A stretch of DNA of 64,000 bases from UBA4416 sp035439445 (GTDB taxonomy: Bacteria > Bacteroidota > Bacteroidia > B-17B0 > Aurantibacillaceae). Where the stretch lies: NCBI GenBank assembly GCA_035439445.1, contig DAORKG010000004.1, positions 1 to 64,000 on the forward strand, read 5' to 3'. The stretch's first letter is position 1; each line of letters starts with the position of its first letter. The translations under genes and the position numbers were made by a program. The notes beneath the pieces are model-generated. The model searched no databases. It was given only the letters and a program-made list of their open reading frames with translations, and was not told the DNA's origin. Of this stretch, positions 33,266 through 42,800 are shown piece after piece.

Positions 33266-33297
33266 AAAAAACCCCGAAGAATTCTTCGGGGTTTTTT
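33266..33297. terminator. bidirectional intrinsic terminator
   Basis: A perfect palindrome of 16-base arms has the core CCCCGAAGAATTCTTCGGGG and is flanked by A- and T-runs. It serves the lipoprotein gene (+) and the convergent acyl-CoA dehydrogenase gene (-). Confidence 0.92.
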
Positions 33298-33318
33298 ATT
33301 GTCCTATGTTTTTAATGA

Positions 33319-34503
33319 TTAAGAAAACGCATTAAATCCTGTAATGTCCATACCTGTAATTAATAAATGGATATCATGAGTTCCTTCGTAAGTAATTACC
33401 GACTCTAAGTTCATCATGTGGCGCATAATCGGATATTCACCTGTAATACCCATACCACCGTGTATTTGACGCGCCTCACGAGCAATTTGTAAAGCCATGT
33501 TTACATTATTACGTTTTGCCATTGAGATTTGAGCAGGAGTTGCACGGTTCTCATTTTTTAACTGACCTAAACGGTAAGTTAATAATTGAGCCTTTGTAAT
33601 TTCTGTAATCATCTCCGCTAATTTCTTTTGAGTTAATTGGAAACCACCAATAGGCTTTCCGAATTGACTACGCTCTTTACTGTAACGTAATGCGCTATCA
33701 TAACAATCCATAGCAGCACCAATTACACCCCAAGCAATACCATAACGTGCAGAATTTAAACAGCCTAATGGCCCTTTTAATCCTTTGATAGTTGGGAAAA
33801 TATTTTCTTTTGGAACTAATACATTATCAAATACTAACTCGCCAGTTGCACTTGCGCGTAAACTCCATTTACCATGAGTTTCAGGAGTTGTAAAGCCTTT
33901 CATACCTCTTTCAACAACTAAACCACGAATATCTCCGTTTTCGTCTTTAGCCCAAACTACAGCGATATCAGCAAATGGCGCATTACTAATCCACATTTTT
34001 GCACCGTTTAATACCACGTGTTTTCCGTCACCCGCATCTTTAAAGTTGGTTAACATACCAGCTGGGTTACTTCCATGGTCAGGCTCTGTTAAACCAAAAC
34101 AACCCATTAAGTCACCAGTTGCTAATTTTGGTAAATATTTACGTTTTTGTTCTTCGCTTCCGTATGCATAAATAGGGTACATTACTAATGAGCTTTGAAC
34201 AGAAGCTGTAGAGCGTAAACCACTATCGCCACGTTCAATTTCTTGCATTAAAATTCCATAAGATATTTGATCTAATCCCGGTCCGCCATATTCAGTTGGG
34301 ATGTATGGTCCAAAGGCACCGATTTCTGCTAAACCTTTAATCCAGTGTTTTGGAAACTCTGCTTTTTGAGCATATTCCTCCACAGTAGGAGTTACTTCTT
34401 TTTTAACCCATGCACGAGCTGTATCTCTAATCAGCTTATGCTCATCGGTTAATAATTCATCCATTAAATAGTAATCGTGTGCTTGAAAATTATCTGTAGC
34501 CAT
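33319..34503 (-). CDS. gcdH: acyl-CoA dehydrogenase, glutaryl-CoA dehydrogenase-like
   Basis: From the ATG at 34503 the enzyme has 394 residues, the normal length. It shows the FAD/substrate motifs CFGLTEPDHGSNPAGM and KMWISNAPFADIAVVWA, QIHGGMGITGEYPIMRHMMNLE, and the catalytic Glu in VITYEGTHDIHLLITG. The last stretch is typical of glutaryl-CoA dehydrogenases, which oxidise and decarboxylate glutaryl-CoA from lysine and tryptophan breakdown. I reject the 35-codon longer frame because it contains the terminator of the preceding gene (34599-34621). The substrate is inferred from similarity. Confidence 0.88.
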   Translation of the reverse strand: MATDNFQAHDYYLMDELLTDEHKLIRDTARAWVKKEVTPTVEEYAQKAEFPKHWIKGLAEIGAFGPYIPTEYGGPGLDQISYGILMQEIERGDSGLRSTASVQSSLVMYPIYAYGSEEQKRKYLPKLATGDLMGCFGLTEPDHGSNPAGMLTNFKDAGDGKHVVLNGAKMWISNAPFADIAVVWAKDENGDIRGLVVERGMKGFTTPETHGKWSLRASATGELVFDNVLVPKENIFPTIKGLKGPLGCLNSARYGIAWGVIGAAMDCYDSALRYSKERSQFGKPIGGFQLTQKKLAEMITEITKAQLLTYRLGQLKNENRATPAQISMAKRNNVNMALQIAREARQIHGGMGITGEYPIMRHMMNLESVITYEGTHDIHLLITGMDITGFNAFS

Positions 34504-34598
34504 TTTTAAATTTTTTAAGGTGCGTAATATTACAAAAAACCTATTGAACCCCCAAAACAAAAGCCGATGATTATCAGCTTCTTGTCTAAAAACAAAAA

Positions 34599-34621
34599 AG
34601 CCCCGCAAATGTTGCGAGGCT
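34599..34621 (-). terminator. intrinsic terminator
   Basis: AGCCCCGCAA and TTGCGAGGCT form a 10-bp stem with one mismatch and a three-base loop. On the minus strand a T-run follows. It closes the His-rich membrane protein gene. Confidence 0.85.
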
Positions 34622-34641
34622 TTGTATATTTAGTTTTTTAT

Positions 34642-35004
34642 TTAGTGATGAGCCGGAGCGTGTTCTTCTGCTTTTACAGGTTCAGCAACATGAGTTGTAT
34701 CTGTAATTGCTGTTGAGTCAGTTGCAGCAGCGTGTTCTTCAACAACAGCATCGTGAGCCTCTTCAGCATGCTCAGTTCCGTGAGCAGTAGCTTCGTGCCC
34801 TGAATGATCTCCTGCTTCACATTTTTTCATGCACTCTTCAGAGCAATCTTCTTTGCATTCGCAAGAACCATGATGTTTGTTATCACATGTACTAACAGCT
34901 AATAAAATAAGGAAAATGGTTACTAATCCTAAGATTAATGGTGTACGAAATGCAACTGGTTTTGCTTCGTGTGAATGATTGTCGTGATCGTGATGAGAAC
35001 TCAT
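34642..35004 (-). CDS. His/Cys/Glu-rich single-span membrane protein
   Basis: The 120-residue protein has a His-rich N-terminus (HHDHDNHSHE), one membrane span (about 20-40, TPLILGLVTIFLILLAVSTC), and a C-terminal part with CECKEDCSEECMKKC followed by a long His/Glu/Ala-rich tail. The composition suggests metal binding (Zn, Cu or Ni) on both sides of the membrane, although such low-complexity tails can be non-specific. It has its own terminator and no obvious partner. No family is recognised. Confidence 0.6.
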   Translation of the reverse strand: MSSHHDHDNHSHEAKPVAFRTPLILGLVTIFLILLAVSTCDNKHHGSCECKEDCSEECMKKCEAGDHSGHEATAHGTEHAEEAHDAVVEEHAAATDSTAITDTTHVAEPVKAEEHAPAHH

Positions 35005-35059
35005 AATAATGGGTTTAATTTTATGGGGTAAAAATAATTGAATTATTTATTAATCAAAA

Positions 35060-36148
35060 CTATTGTATCGAAATTTTTATGGATTGTTTGTGTTCTAAAT
35101 TAGACAAATTCAAAATATACAAACCTTTTGCCAAGGATGACACATCCATTTGGTATTGATTTAATGGTTCAGTATTATGGTTAAATTCTTTTTTAATCAC
35201 TGTTTTCCCTTGTAAATCAACCAATTCAGCATTAACCGCAAGTTTGTTTTTTGGAATCACAATTGTAATTTGCTGATTAGATGGATTGGGGAATATTGCA
35301 CCGGCTAAATCCTGTTGTTCTTCTTTTACACCAACCGCAGGCAAAATATTATCTCGATATCTAATTTGAGTTTCATTAAAAGAATTACCTGCTAAAACCC
35401 CTGAAACTTCAAAATAAGGGATGTGTTCACTCAACGTTAACCATTGATAACTTCTTGTATAGTTTGGAAAACCCAATTTAAACGGGAACCCTGCAATGGT
35501 TGCGCTAATTGTATCCTTAGAGAACTGGGTAGTCACTACTCGTAAACACGAATCGGTTCCGTAAGGCGTAGTAATTTTTCCCCAGCCGTCAACCTCGGTA
35601 ATACGATAGCCTTGTTTGGTGTAAACAAAAGGGATAAGCGTAGTGCTTGGCGTAGAAAATTTAAATGTTGTAGAGTCTCTGTTGCCGTAGGTTAAAGGAA
35701 AAAGATAAATCTTATCTTGAGGGTTGTAAGTATTGGGTACAGGGATTCCATTAATTTTAACACCCAAGCCTTCTGATGCGAAATAAGTAGAGGTTTTTTT
35801 ATAAAACGAATAGATATCGGTAATGCTTATTGGTCCTACTCCTGGAATAGTAACATTTATAACGGTGTCTTGAGTTTTTTCGCCATAAGCAGTTAAACCA
35901 AATAGAATAAAATAGGGAGTACTTAAACCTGGTTTAAACTCTCTTATTCCTTGGCTAGTTGGTTTTAGGGTGTCAAACATCCAAACATGGTTAGCGCCGG
36001 TTGTGGTATAATCGCCCACAGAGCTTAAACGAGCATTGCTATATCTTATAGTATCGCCACTATTTGGCATTTGTGCCTGTGTAATTGTAATTTGACTTTT
36101 TACAATAAACGAGCAACTAATAAAAAAGAGTAGTAAATATTTTTGCAT
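35060..36148 (-). CDS. secreted protein with type IX sorting domain
   Basis: From the ATG at 36148 (MQKYLLLFFISCSFIVKSQ, a clear signal peptide) the product has 362 residues. It ends in a T9SS sorting domain: GAIFPNPSNQQITIVI, then LVDLQGKTVIKKEF and LAKGLYILNLSN, with a KISIQ end. The middle is strand-rich without a recognised catalytic motif. Such proteins act outside the cell. The longer frame, starting at 36196, overlaps the end of the TPM gene and lacks a good leader. Cargo identity is unknown. Confidence 0.8.
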   Translation of the reverse strand: MQKYLLLFFISCSFIVKSQITITQAQMPNSGDTIRYSNARLSSVGDYTTTGANHVWMFDTLKPTSQGIREFKPGLSTPYFILFGLTAYGEKTQDTVINVTIPGVGPISITDIYSFYKKTSTYFASEGLGVKINGIPVPNTYNPQDKIYLFPLTYGNRDSTTFKFSTPSTTLIPFVYTKQGYRITEVDGWGKITTPYGTDSCLRVVTTQFSKDTISATIAGFPFKLGFPNYTRSYQWLTLSEHIPYFEVSGVLAGNSFNETQIRYRDNILPAVGVKEEQQDLAGAIFPNPSNQQITIVIPKNKLAVNAELVDLQGKTVIKKEFNHNTEPLNQYQMDVSSLAKGLYILNLSNLEHKQSIKISIQ

Positions 36149-36189
36149 CATAAAAAAGATAAAAGATGTATAAATATACAACTTTATCT

Positions 36190-36945
36190 TTACCAACTAC
36201 CGCCCGAGCCGCCTCCGCCTCCGGAGCCACCACCAAAGCCTCCAAAGGATGAGCCACCCGAACCTCCTCCAAATCCACCAAAAGACGAGCCACCGCCATA
36301 ATAGGTCATACCACCTCGGCCACCGCCACCGGGTGATTTAAATAAGATAAACACAATAATGAGAACAATGATAATGAACAACAAAGGGTGTTCACCAATC
36401 CAGCCTTTTATACCATTATATTTTGGCGAAGTTCTTTCATTGTATTCGCCTTTTGCAGCCAGCATTAATGCCTGGCAACCGGCTTCCAGTCCTTTATAAA
36501 ACTCTTTTTGTTTAAAGTAGGGAACAATTTCGTTTTCACGAATATGTTTTGTTTGTATGTCTGTAATGGCGCCTTCTAAACCATATCCAACAGAAATAAA
36601 TAAACGTCTTTCTCCCGAATTACCTGTTGGTTTTACTAAAATGACCAAGCCGTTGTTTTTCCCTTTTTGTCCAACTCCCCAATTGTTTAAAATACCTGTT
36701 GCAAAAGAGGCGTCATCCAATCCGTTTAAATCATCAACAATAACAATACAAATTTGGTTGGATGTTTCGAGACTGAAATTTTGTAATTCCTGCTCAAGTT
36801 GTTCAGCTTCTTGTTGAGATAAAAAATCAGGAAACTCCTTAGATAAATTATTGTATAACCTTTCGGGATTTGGTCTTTCGGGAATTTGTGCAACGCTTGT
36901 TAAAACACATAATAAAGAAACAAGTATCCAAAAAGCTTTTTTCAA
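36190..36945 (-). CDS. TPM-domain protein with Gly-rich tail
   Basis: The 251-residue protein has a signal peptide (to VAQ, residue 20) and a TPM domain (about 35-165, EAEQLEQELQNFSLETSNQICIVIV, then GQKGKNNGLVILVKPTGNSGERRLFISVGYGLEG). A membrane span follows (about 188-206), then a Gly/Ser-rich tail of some 45 residues ending GGSGGSW. In other bacteria such proteins are found with LemA and may act on membrane protein quality or respiratory complex assembly. The start directly follows the stop of the second TPM gene, so they are one operon. Confidence 0.85.
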   Translation of the reverse strand: MKKAFWILVSLLCVLTSVAQIPERPNPERLYNNLSKEFPDFLSQQEAEQLEQELQNFSLETSNQICIVIVDDLNGLDDASFATGILNNWGVGQKGKNNGLVILVKPTGNSGERRLFISVGYGLEGAITDIQTKHIRENEIVPYFKQKEFYKGLEAGCQALMLAAKGEYNERTSPKYNGIKGWIGEHPLLFIIIVLIIVFILFKSPGGGGRGGMTYYGGGSSFGGFGGGSGGSSFGGFGGGSGGGGGSGGSW

Positions 36946-37380
36946 TTAGTAAGAAATTTCGTTTGATAATTCATTTTTATCATCTGCGGCAATTGGAAAG
37001 TATAACTTTAGTTTTTCACCACAGGTTTCAACGGCTTTTTCAAGTCCTGTTATTAAATCATTTTGTTTAAAATAACCAATGGCAGTATCAGTAATGCTTT
37101 TCCAAAACGCATCATTTACTTTTTGATGAATGCCCTCATCACCCCAAACAGCAAAGGATTTCGACTCAATTGCAAGAAAAAACAAAATAGCATTTCTGTC
37201 TTTTGTTTGATGCATGTTAAGTTTTTCAAACATTTTTTTGCAGGTAACCAAAGGATCTTCATTACATGTTTTTTCAATATGCACACGAATCTCTCCCGAA
37301 GTTTTTAATTCGGCTAATTGAATAGCTTTAACCAAACGGGATTCTTCGTCTTTAGAAAGTAGGGGTTTCTTGAAAAACAT
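36946..37380 (-). CDS. TPM-domain protein, short form
   Basis: This 144-residue protein consists of a TPM domain alone (LSKDEESRLVKAIQLAELKTSGEIRVHIEKTC, then RNAILFFLAIESKSFAVWGDEGIHQKV). It has no signal peptide and no membrane span that I can see, so it may act in the cytoplasm or be held by its partner. It lies between lemA (12 bases upstream) and the membrane-anchored TPM gene (no gap). The two TPM proteins plus LemA likely form one functional unit. Confidence 0.85.
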   Translation of the reverse strand: MFFKKPLLSKDEESRLVKAIQLAELKTSGEIRVHIEKTCNEDPLVTCKKMFEKLNMHQTKDRNAILFFLAIESKSFAVWGDEGIHQKVNDAFWKSITDTAIGYFKQNDLITGLEKAVETCGEKLKLYFPIAADDKNELSNEISY

Positions 37381-37392
37381 TTCAGAAGTTAT

Positions 37393-37983
37393 TTATTTGA
37401 TATTCAAATCTACCTTAGGTGCTTTCTCAGCCCCTGCTTCAGACTCAAAGTATGTAGCGTCTTTATACCCCCAGGCAAACAAGCTCCCTGGAATTTTTTT
37501 AATGCTTGCATTAAATGTTTTTACGGCATCGTTATATTTCATGCGTTCAACCGCTATACGATTTTCACAACCTTCCAACTCAACACGTAATTCACTAAAT
37601 GCCTGGCTTGATTTTAAGTTTGGATAATTTTCGGTAACCATTAATAATTTTGAAATAGCAGATGACAATTCTCCTTGAACTTGTTTAAACTGATTCATGT
37701 TTTCAGTAGTCATGTTTGTTGGGTCAATAGTCACCTGAGTAGCTTTAGCTCTTGCCTCAACAACAGCAGTTAAAGTTGATTTTTCGAAGTTTGCTTCAGC
37801 CCCAACAGTTTTTACAATATTTGGAATCAAATCTAACCGACGTTGATATTGACTTTCAACTTGGTGCCATTGAGCAACCACTGTTTCATTTAAGTCAACA
37901 AAAGAGTTGCGTTTACTGCAACCATAACCCATCAATAATAAAGCAAATAAACCAATTGCTCCAATAATAATAACTCGTTTCAT
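37393..37983 (-). CDS. lemA: LemA family protein
   Basis: LemA proteins have one N-terminal membrane anchor and a long helical bundle outside. The 196-residue protein has the anchor (IIGAIGLFALLLMGYGC) and the family pattern VVAQWHQVESQYQRRLDLIPNIVKTV and VTENYPNLKSSQAFSELRVELEGCENRIAVER, YNDAVKTFNA. The cysteine after the anchor could also be lipidated (MGYGC), which needs proof. It heads the lemA-TPM-TPM operon. Confidence 0.9.
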   Translation of the reverse strand: MKRVIIIGAIGLFALLLMGYGCSKRNSFVDLNETVVAQWHQVESQYQRRLDLIPNIVKTVGAEANFEKSTLTAVVEARAKATQVTIDPTNMTTENMNQFKQVQGELSSAISKLLMVTENYPNLKSSQAFSELRVELEGCENRIAVERMKYNDAVKTFNASIKKIPGSLFAWGYKDATYFESEAGAEKAPKVDLNIK

Positions 37984-38047
37984 TCGTTTTAAAGTATTAA
38001 ATAATTTACTGTGAAGGTAAAAATAATTACCTTAGAAGCTATTACCG

Positions 38048-39784
38048 TTGATATATAAATTAACATATTTTTTTGTTTTCATATTTGTGGCAACATTGCC
38101 GCTTGCAGCTCAAACTGTCTATAAACTTAAAGTTATAAATACCGATAGTCAACTTATATTTAAAAAGATAAAATATAAAAACGAGTTTACCAATAAGGAG
38201 TTTGTTGCGGCTGAGGTAAATAAAATATATGTTTCACTGCTTAATGAAGGATATATATCTGCCAGTGTGGATAGTATAAAACAGGGCTCGTTAAACTATA
38301 CTTCTTTTATTCATGTTGGAGAAAAATATAAATGGATAAAGTTGAAATATGCGCAAAAAGACCAGGGAGTTGTGAGTAAATTAGGGTACAACGAAAAATT
38401 CTTTACCAACCGCCCGTTTAAGTTTAATGAGTTATCGAGGTTTATGGAAAAGGTAATTGTGTATTATGAAGATAATGGATATCCTTTTGTTTCAGTAAAA
38501 TTGGATAGTGTGCAGCTTCAAGACAATCAAGTTGCTGCAAAGCTTAAAATAGAGAAAAATATATTTATTAAACTAGATAGTCTTGTTACAGAAGGAACAG
38601 GGAAAGTAAGTCAGAAATTTTTGTTGAGGTATTTGGGAATAAAGAATGGAATGCCTTATAGTGCCTCAACATTTTATGCGGTTTCAAAAAAAATAAAACA
38701 ATTGCCTTTTGTTGCCGAAAAAAAAGCACCGATTATTCAACTTACCGACAAGCAAAATAAGATGTACTTATTTTTAGAAAAAAAAACGGCATCACAGTTT
38801 GATGGAATTGTTGGCATTTTACCAAATGATAAAGGGAAAACAGTTTTTACCGGAGATTTAAAAATAAAACTGGTTAACTCTATTTTAAGAAATGGAGAAA
38901 CATTTGACATCAACTGGCGGAGACTACAAACACAAACACAAGATTTAAAAGCTTCTGTTATATATCCATATATTGCTGGTTTACCTGTTGGCGTTGATTA
39001 TAATATTAAAATTTATAAAAAAGACACAACGTTTTTAGATGTAAATAACGGTTTAGGTTTAAACTATTACTTCAACGGACTAAATTACATTAAGGCTTTT
39101 TATAAGCAACGCAATGCTAATTTAATTACTACAAAAGGTCTTGAGAATGTTACTGTTTTACCTGAATACGCTGATGTTATTACTAAAGCTTATGGCTTAG
39201 GTTTTTTTGTAGAGAAACTGGATTATAAGTTTAACCCTAAAAAAGGGATTAGTGTTAATGTTCAGGGCTCTGTAGGAAACAGGCAAATTCGCAAAAACCC
39301 AAAGATAAATGATGTGGCCTATTCGACAATTCCTTTAAAAACGTCTCAATATCAATTTGAAGGCATGTTTGCAGGATATATTAATGTTGTAAAAAACCAT
39401 GTCATTAAAATATCAAGCCAGTTTGGAAGTGTATTTGGAAATACGATCTATAAAAACGAGTTATTTAGAATAGGAGGATTAAGAACCCTGAGAGGTTTTG
39501 ATGAAGAGAGTATATATGCCTCTTCTTATGTAATTCCAACATTAGAATATCGTTTCTTATTTGAAAAAAACTCCAACATTTTTTTATTTGCAGAAGGTGC
39601 TTGGTATGAAAATCACAGTGTAAATAGTAGGTATGACGATATTCCTATAAGCGTAGGAGCCGGAATAAATTTTGAAACCAAGGCAGGGATTTTTAATTTA
39701 AGCTATGCTTTAGGAAAACAACAAGGCAATAGCTTTGATCTGAGAATTGGAAAAATCCATGCCGGTTTAACGGCATTATTTTAG
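38048..39784 (+). CDS. Omp85/BamA-like outer membrane protein (TTG start)
   Basis: The 578-residue protein begins with TTG and runs directly into a signal peptide (IYKLTYFFVFIFVATLPLAAQ). No in-frame ATG would preserve it. Residues about 25-240 resemble POTRA-type domains and the rest is a 16-strand barrel candidate. GGLRTLRGFDEES carries the conserved RGF of the loop that folds into the barrel in this superfamily. It is shorter than BamA, with too few POTRA domains for a clear BamA, so TamA-like or surface-protein export functions are possible. An inverted repeat (38014-38033) lies 14 bases before the start. Confidence 0.8.
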   Translation: MIYKLTYFFVFIFVATLPLAAQTVYKLKVINTDSQLIFKKIKYKNEFTNKEFVAAEVNKIYVSLLNEGYISASVDSIKQGSLNYTSFIHVGEKYKWIKLKYAQKDQGVVSKLGYNEKFFTNRPFKFNELSRFMEKVIVYYEDNGYPFVSVKLDSVQLQDNQVAAKLKIEKNIFIKLDSLVTEGTGKVSQKFLLRYLGIKNGMPYSASTFYAVSKKIKQLPFVAEKKAPIIQLTDKQNKMYLFLEKKTASQFDGIVGILPNDKGKTVFTGDLKIKLVNSILRNGETFDINWRRLQTQTQDLKASVIYPYIAGLPVGVDYNIKIYKKDTTFLDVNNGLGLNYYFNGLNYIKAFYKQRNANLITTKGLENVTVLPEYADVITKAYGLGFFVEKLDYKFNPKKGISVNVQGSVGNRQIRKNPKINDVAYSTIPLKTSQYQFEGMFAGYINVVKNHVIKISSQFGSVFGNTIYKNELFRIGGLRTLRGFDEESIYASSYVIPTLEYRFLFEKNSNIFLFAEGAWYENHSVNSRYDDIPISVGAGINFETKAGIFNLSYALGKQQGNSFDLRIGKIHAGLTALF

Positions 39785-39839
39785 ACTAAATAAAGTGGTT
39801 TTGTCTGATTTTTTAGTTAAACTTGTGTGAACTATTATT

Positions 39840-42800
39840 TTGAAAACAAACCACTACGTCATATTATTAGTTTTGATAAGTTCATTAATGGGATTTTCTC
39901 AAAAAATGAATCTTCAAAAATTCTCTGTTAAAGATGGTTTAATTCAGTCTACCGTTAAATATATTGAACAAGATCAATATGGTAATTTGTGGTTAGGCAC
40001 TAATTATGGCCTTTCTAAATTTAATGGAAAAACTTTCGAGAATTTTACCACAACCAACGGATTACCCTCTAATGAAATTTCTAGCTTATTGTTTTCTAAT
40101 GATATTTTATTCATTGGAACACGAAAAGGATTTTGCGCATACACGGGTAGCAAAATTGACTCAAGAGACATCTATAAAAAAATAAATGGTAACGTTAAAA
40201 AGATATTAGAAGACAAAGGAGTATTACACATCATTACTTCTAGAGGGTATTATTTACTGGATGTTACCAAGCCAAATTACAAATTAGACTCCATTGCAAT
40301 CCCAAATATTACTTCTCAAGGACCTACAGATGCAGAGTTTGATGAAGATGGTAACTTATGGATTTCTACAAATAAAAAGGGATTATTTTTTATTGAAAAA
40401 ACAATTTCTACAAAAATTCCCAAGTTTGTGTTAATCCAAAATTCAGTAGCTTCTACTACCATTAAAAACAAACTCGTTCGTATAGTTAATTTTAATTCGT
40501 CCAATTTATTTAAAAGTGATGCTATTTATTCAATAGAGTTTGACAGAAGAAAAAATCTTTTAGTGAGTGATTGGGGGAATGGTTTAGCTGAAATCAAATT
40601 TGATTTTATTAATAGTGCCGGGTTTTCTGCAAATTATTTAAATCTGGATTCTATAGTAAGTGGAATAGATAATATTTTGCGATTCATTAATATTCAAAAA
40701 GATGATGAGGGAAATATATATTTGGCAACAGATGGTTTTGGATATTTAAAAGTGCCTCTGGATAAAAACACAAATGAAAACACCTTTAACAAACGCGAAA
40801 TTTCTTGGCTAAGTAACGGACAAGGTTTTTTTGGAAACAACCCCTTGTGCTTTAAACAAGATAAATTTCAAAATCTTTGGGTTGGTACGTTAAACGATGG
40901 GTTAGTTGTAGTAAACAACAAGAGTTCATTGAGTTATAACCAAAAGTCAGGATTGGAAGAGGAAAAGGTTATTAGTGTTTTTAAATCATCTGATAGTTCT
41001 ATATGGACAGGAACATATGGGGGCGGAGCTTTTAAATATAAAAACAAAAAATTCACTCGTTGTTTTTGGGAACAAGGGATTAGTGAGTCTATTATAAAAA
41101 GTATTTGCGAAGACAATAATGGTAATATTATTTTAGGAACAGTAGGCGGAGGGTTAAGTATTATTTCAAAAGAAAACACATCTAAACAATTACAAGTTAC
41201 CAAAGCAATTTCCGAAACAAACAATTTAAGCTCAAACTTTGTGTCTTATGTTTATAAAGCCTCTAATGGCGCTATTTGGGTTGGATTTCAAGGAGCTTCT
41301 AAAATAGATAGAGTTATAATTAATAAAGATTTTACCTTCTCTATAACATCTTTTCCAATTACAGAACTCTATTCATTTAATGTATCTTGTATTTTAGAAG
41401 ATGATGAAAATAATATTTGGATTACATCTAATGAAGGTGTATGGAAATTAAATCCAAAAACAGGTTATGTAAATAATGAAAATGCCATTTTTAAAAATGT
41501 TCAAACCATTGCTAAGGATTGGAATGGTAATATGTGGTTGGGCACATCAGATGTTGGCACTATCATTTTAAAAAATAAATTACAAGTCAGATATTTTGAG
41601 AAAGGACAAACAAACACATTTGAAAAAATTGCCACTAAGGATGGAATTAGCAGCAATTGTATCAATACTATTTTAATGACCGAGAATGTTGTTTGGTTTA
41701 TCACTAATAATGGTATTAATGAGCTAAAGATAGATACCTATCTTAACAAGATAAAGGAAATAAAATCTTATAACAAAGGACAAGGCTTTGCTTCTTATGA
41801 TAATAAATCAAATACAGCGGTTTTTGATGATAATGGTTTTATTTGGATTGGTTCGGTAGAAGGATTAACCCAATATCAAAACATTAACGATAATGAAAAA
41901 CTAGCGAGCCAAATTCCTGTTACAGTTTTCATAAATAGCATATTGATTGAAAACAAACAAATTGATTGGACAGACTCTTCTTTGTTTAGTTCAGGTGACT
42001 ATTCGGCATTAAGTTTCGATGGATATTATAATTGGTATAAAATGCCTAAAGATCTCAAATTGGATTATACTCATAATTCTATTCAGTTTATTTTAAACAC
42101 AGATAATATTGCAGAACAAAAACAAATGAATTACAGTTATAAATTGATTGGCTATGATAAAGACTGGATTCAGCTGTTTAGTTCTAATGAAATTACATAC
42201 CGTAATCTCCCTTCCGGTGATTATAGCTTAGTTATAAAAGCTTCATTAAGTAATGATTTTTCTAACTCAAAAGAATACACATATCATTTTAGTATCACGC
42301 CACCTTTTTGGTTAACCAAAACATTTTATCTATTTGTAGGATTGTGTTTTATAGCGTTTCTATATTTCTTTATCGTGAATCGTGAAAAACGACTAAAAAG
42401 AGACAAACAAAAACTGGAGTTACAGGTTAAAGCCAGAACCTCTGAAATTGAAAACAAAAAGAAAGAAATAGAATTACAAAACGTATTGATACAAGGTATA
42501 AATAAGGACTTAACTGATAGTATAAAATATGCTCAAAGGATTCAGCAAACAATTTTACCCAACACAAACGTTTTGTCTGATTATTTTTCTGACTACTGTT
42601 TATTTTATAAACCCCGCAACATTGTAAGCGGAGACTATTATTGGATAAAAGAAATAAATGATTTAATATATGTTGCTGTTGTTGATTGCACCGGGCATGG
42701 CGTTCCGGGAGCATTTATGTCATTAATTTCTAGTAGTATTTTAAATGAATCTGTTGATGAAAACATAAGTCATCATAGTCCCGCTAAAATGCTAGAATTT

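Noticed and set aside
36190..36330. Gly/Ser-coding tandem repeat as a possible phase-variable or recombinogenic repeat
   Set aside because: The low-complexity tail of the TPM protein is a normal family trait, and the repeat units are not identical at DNA level.
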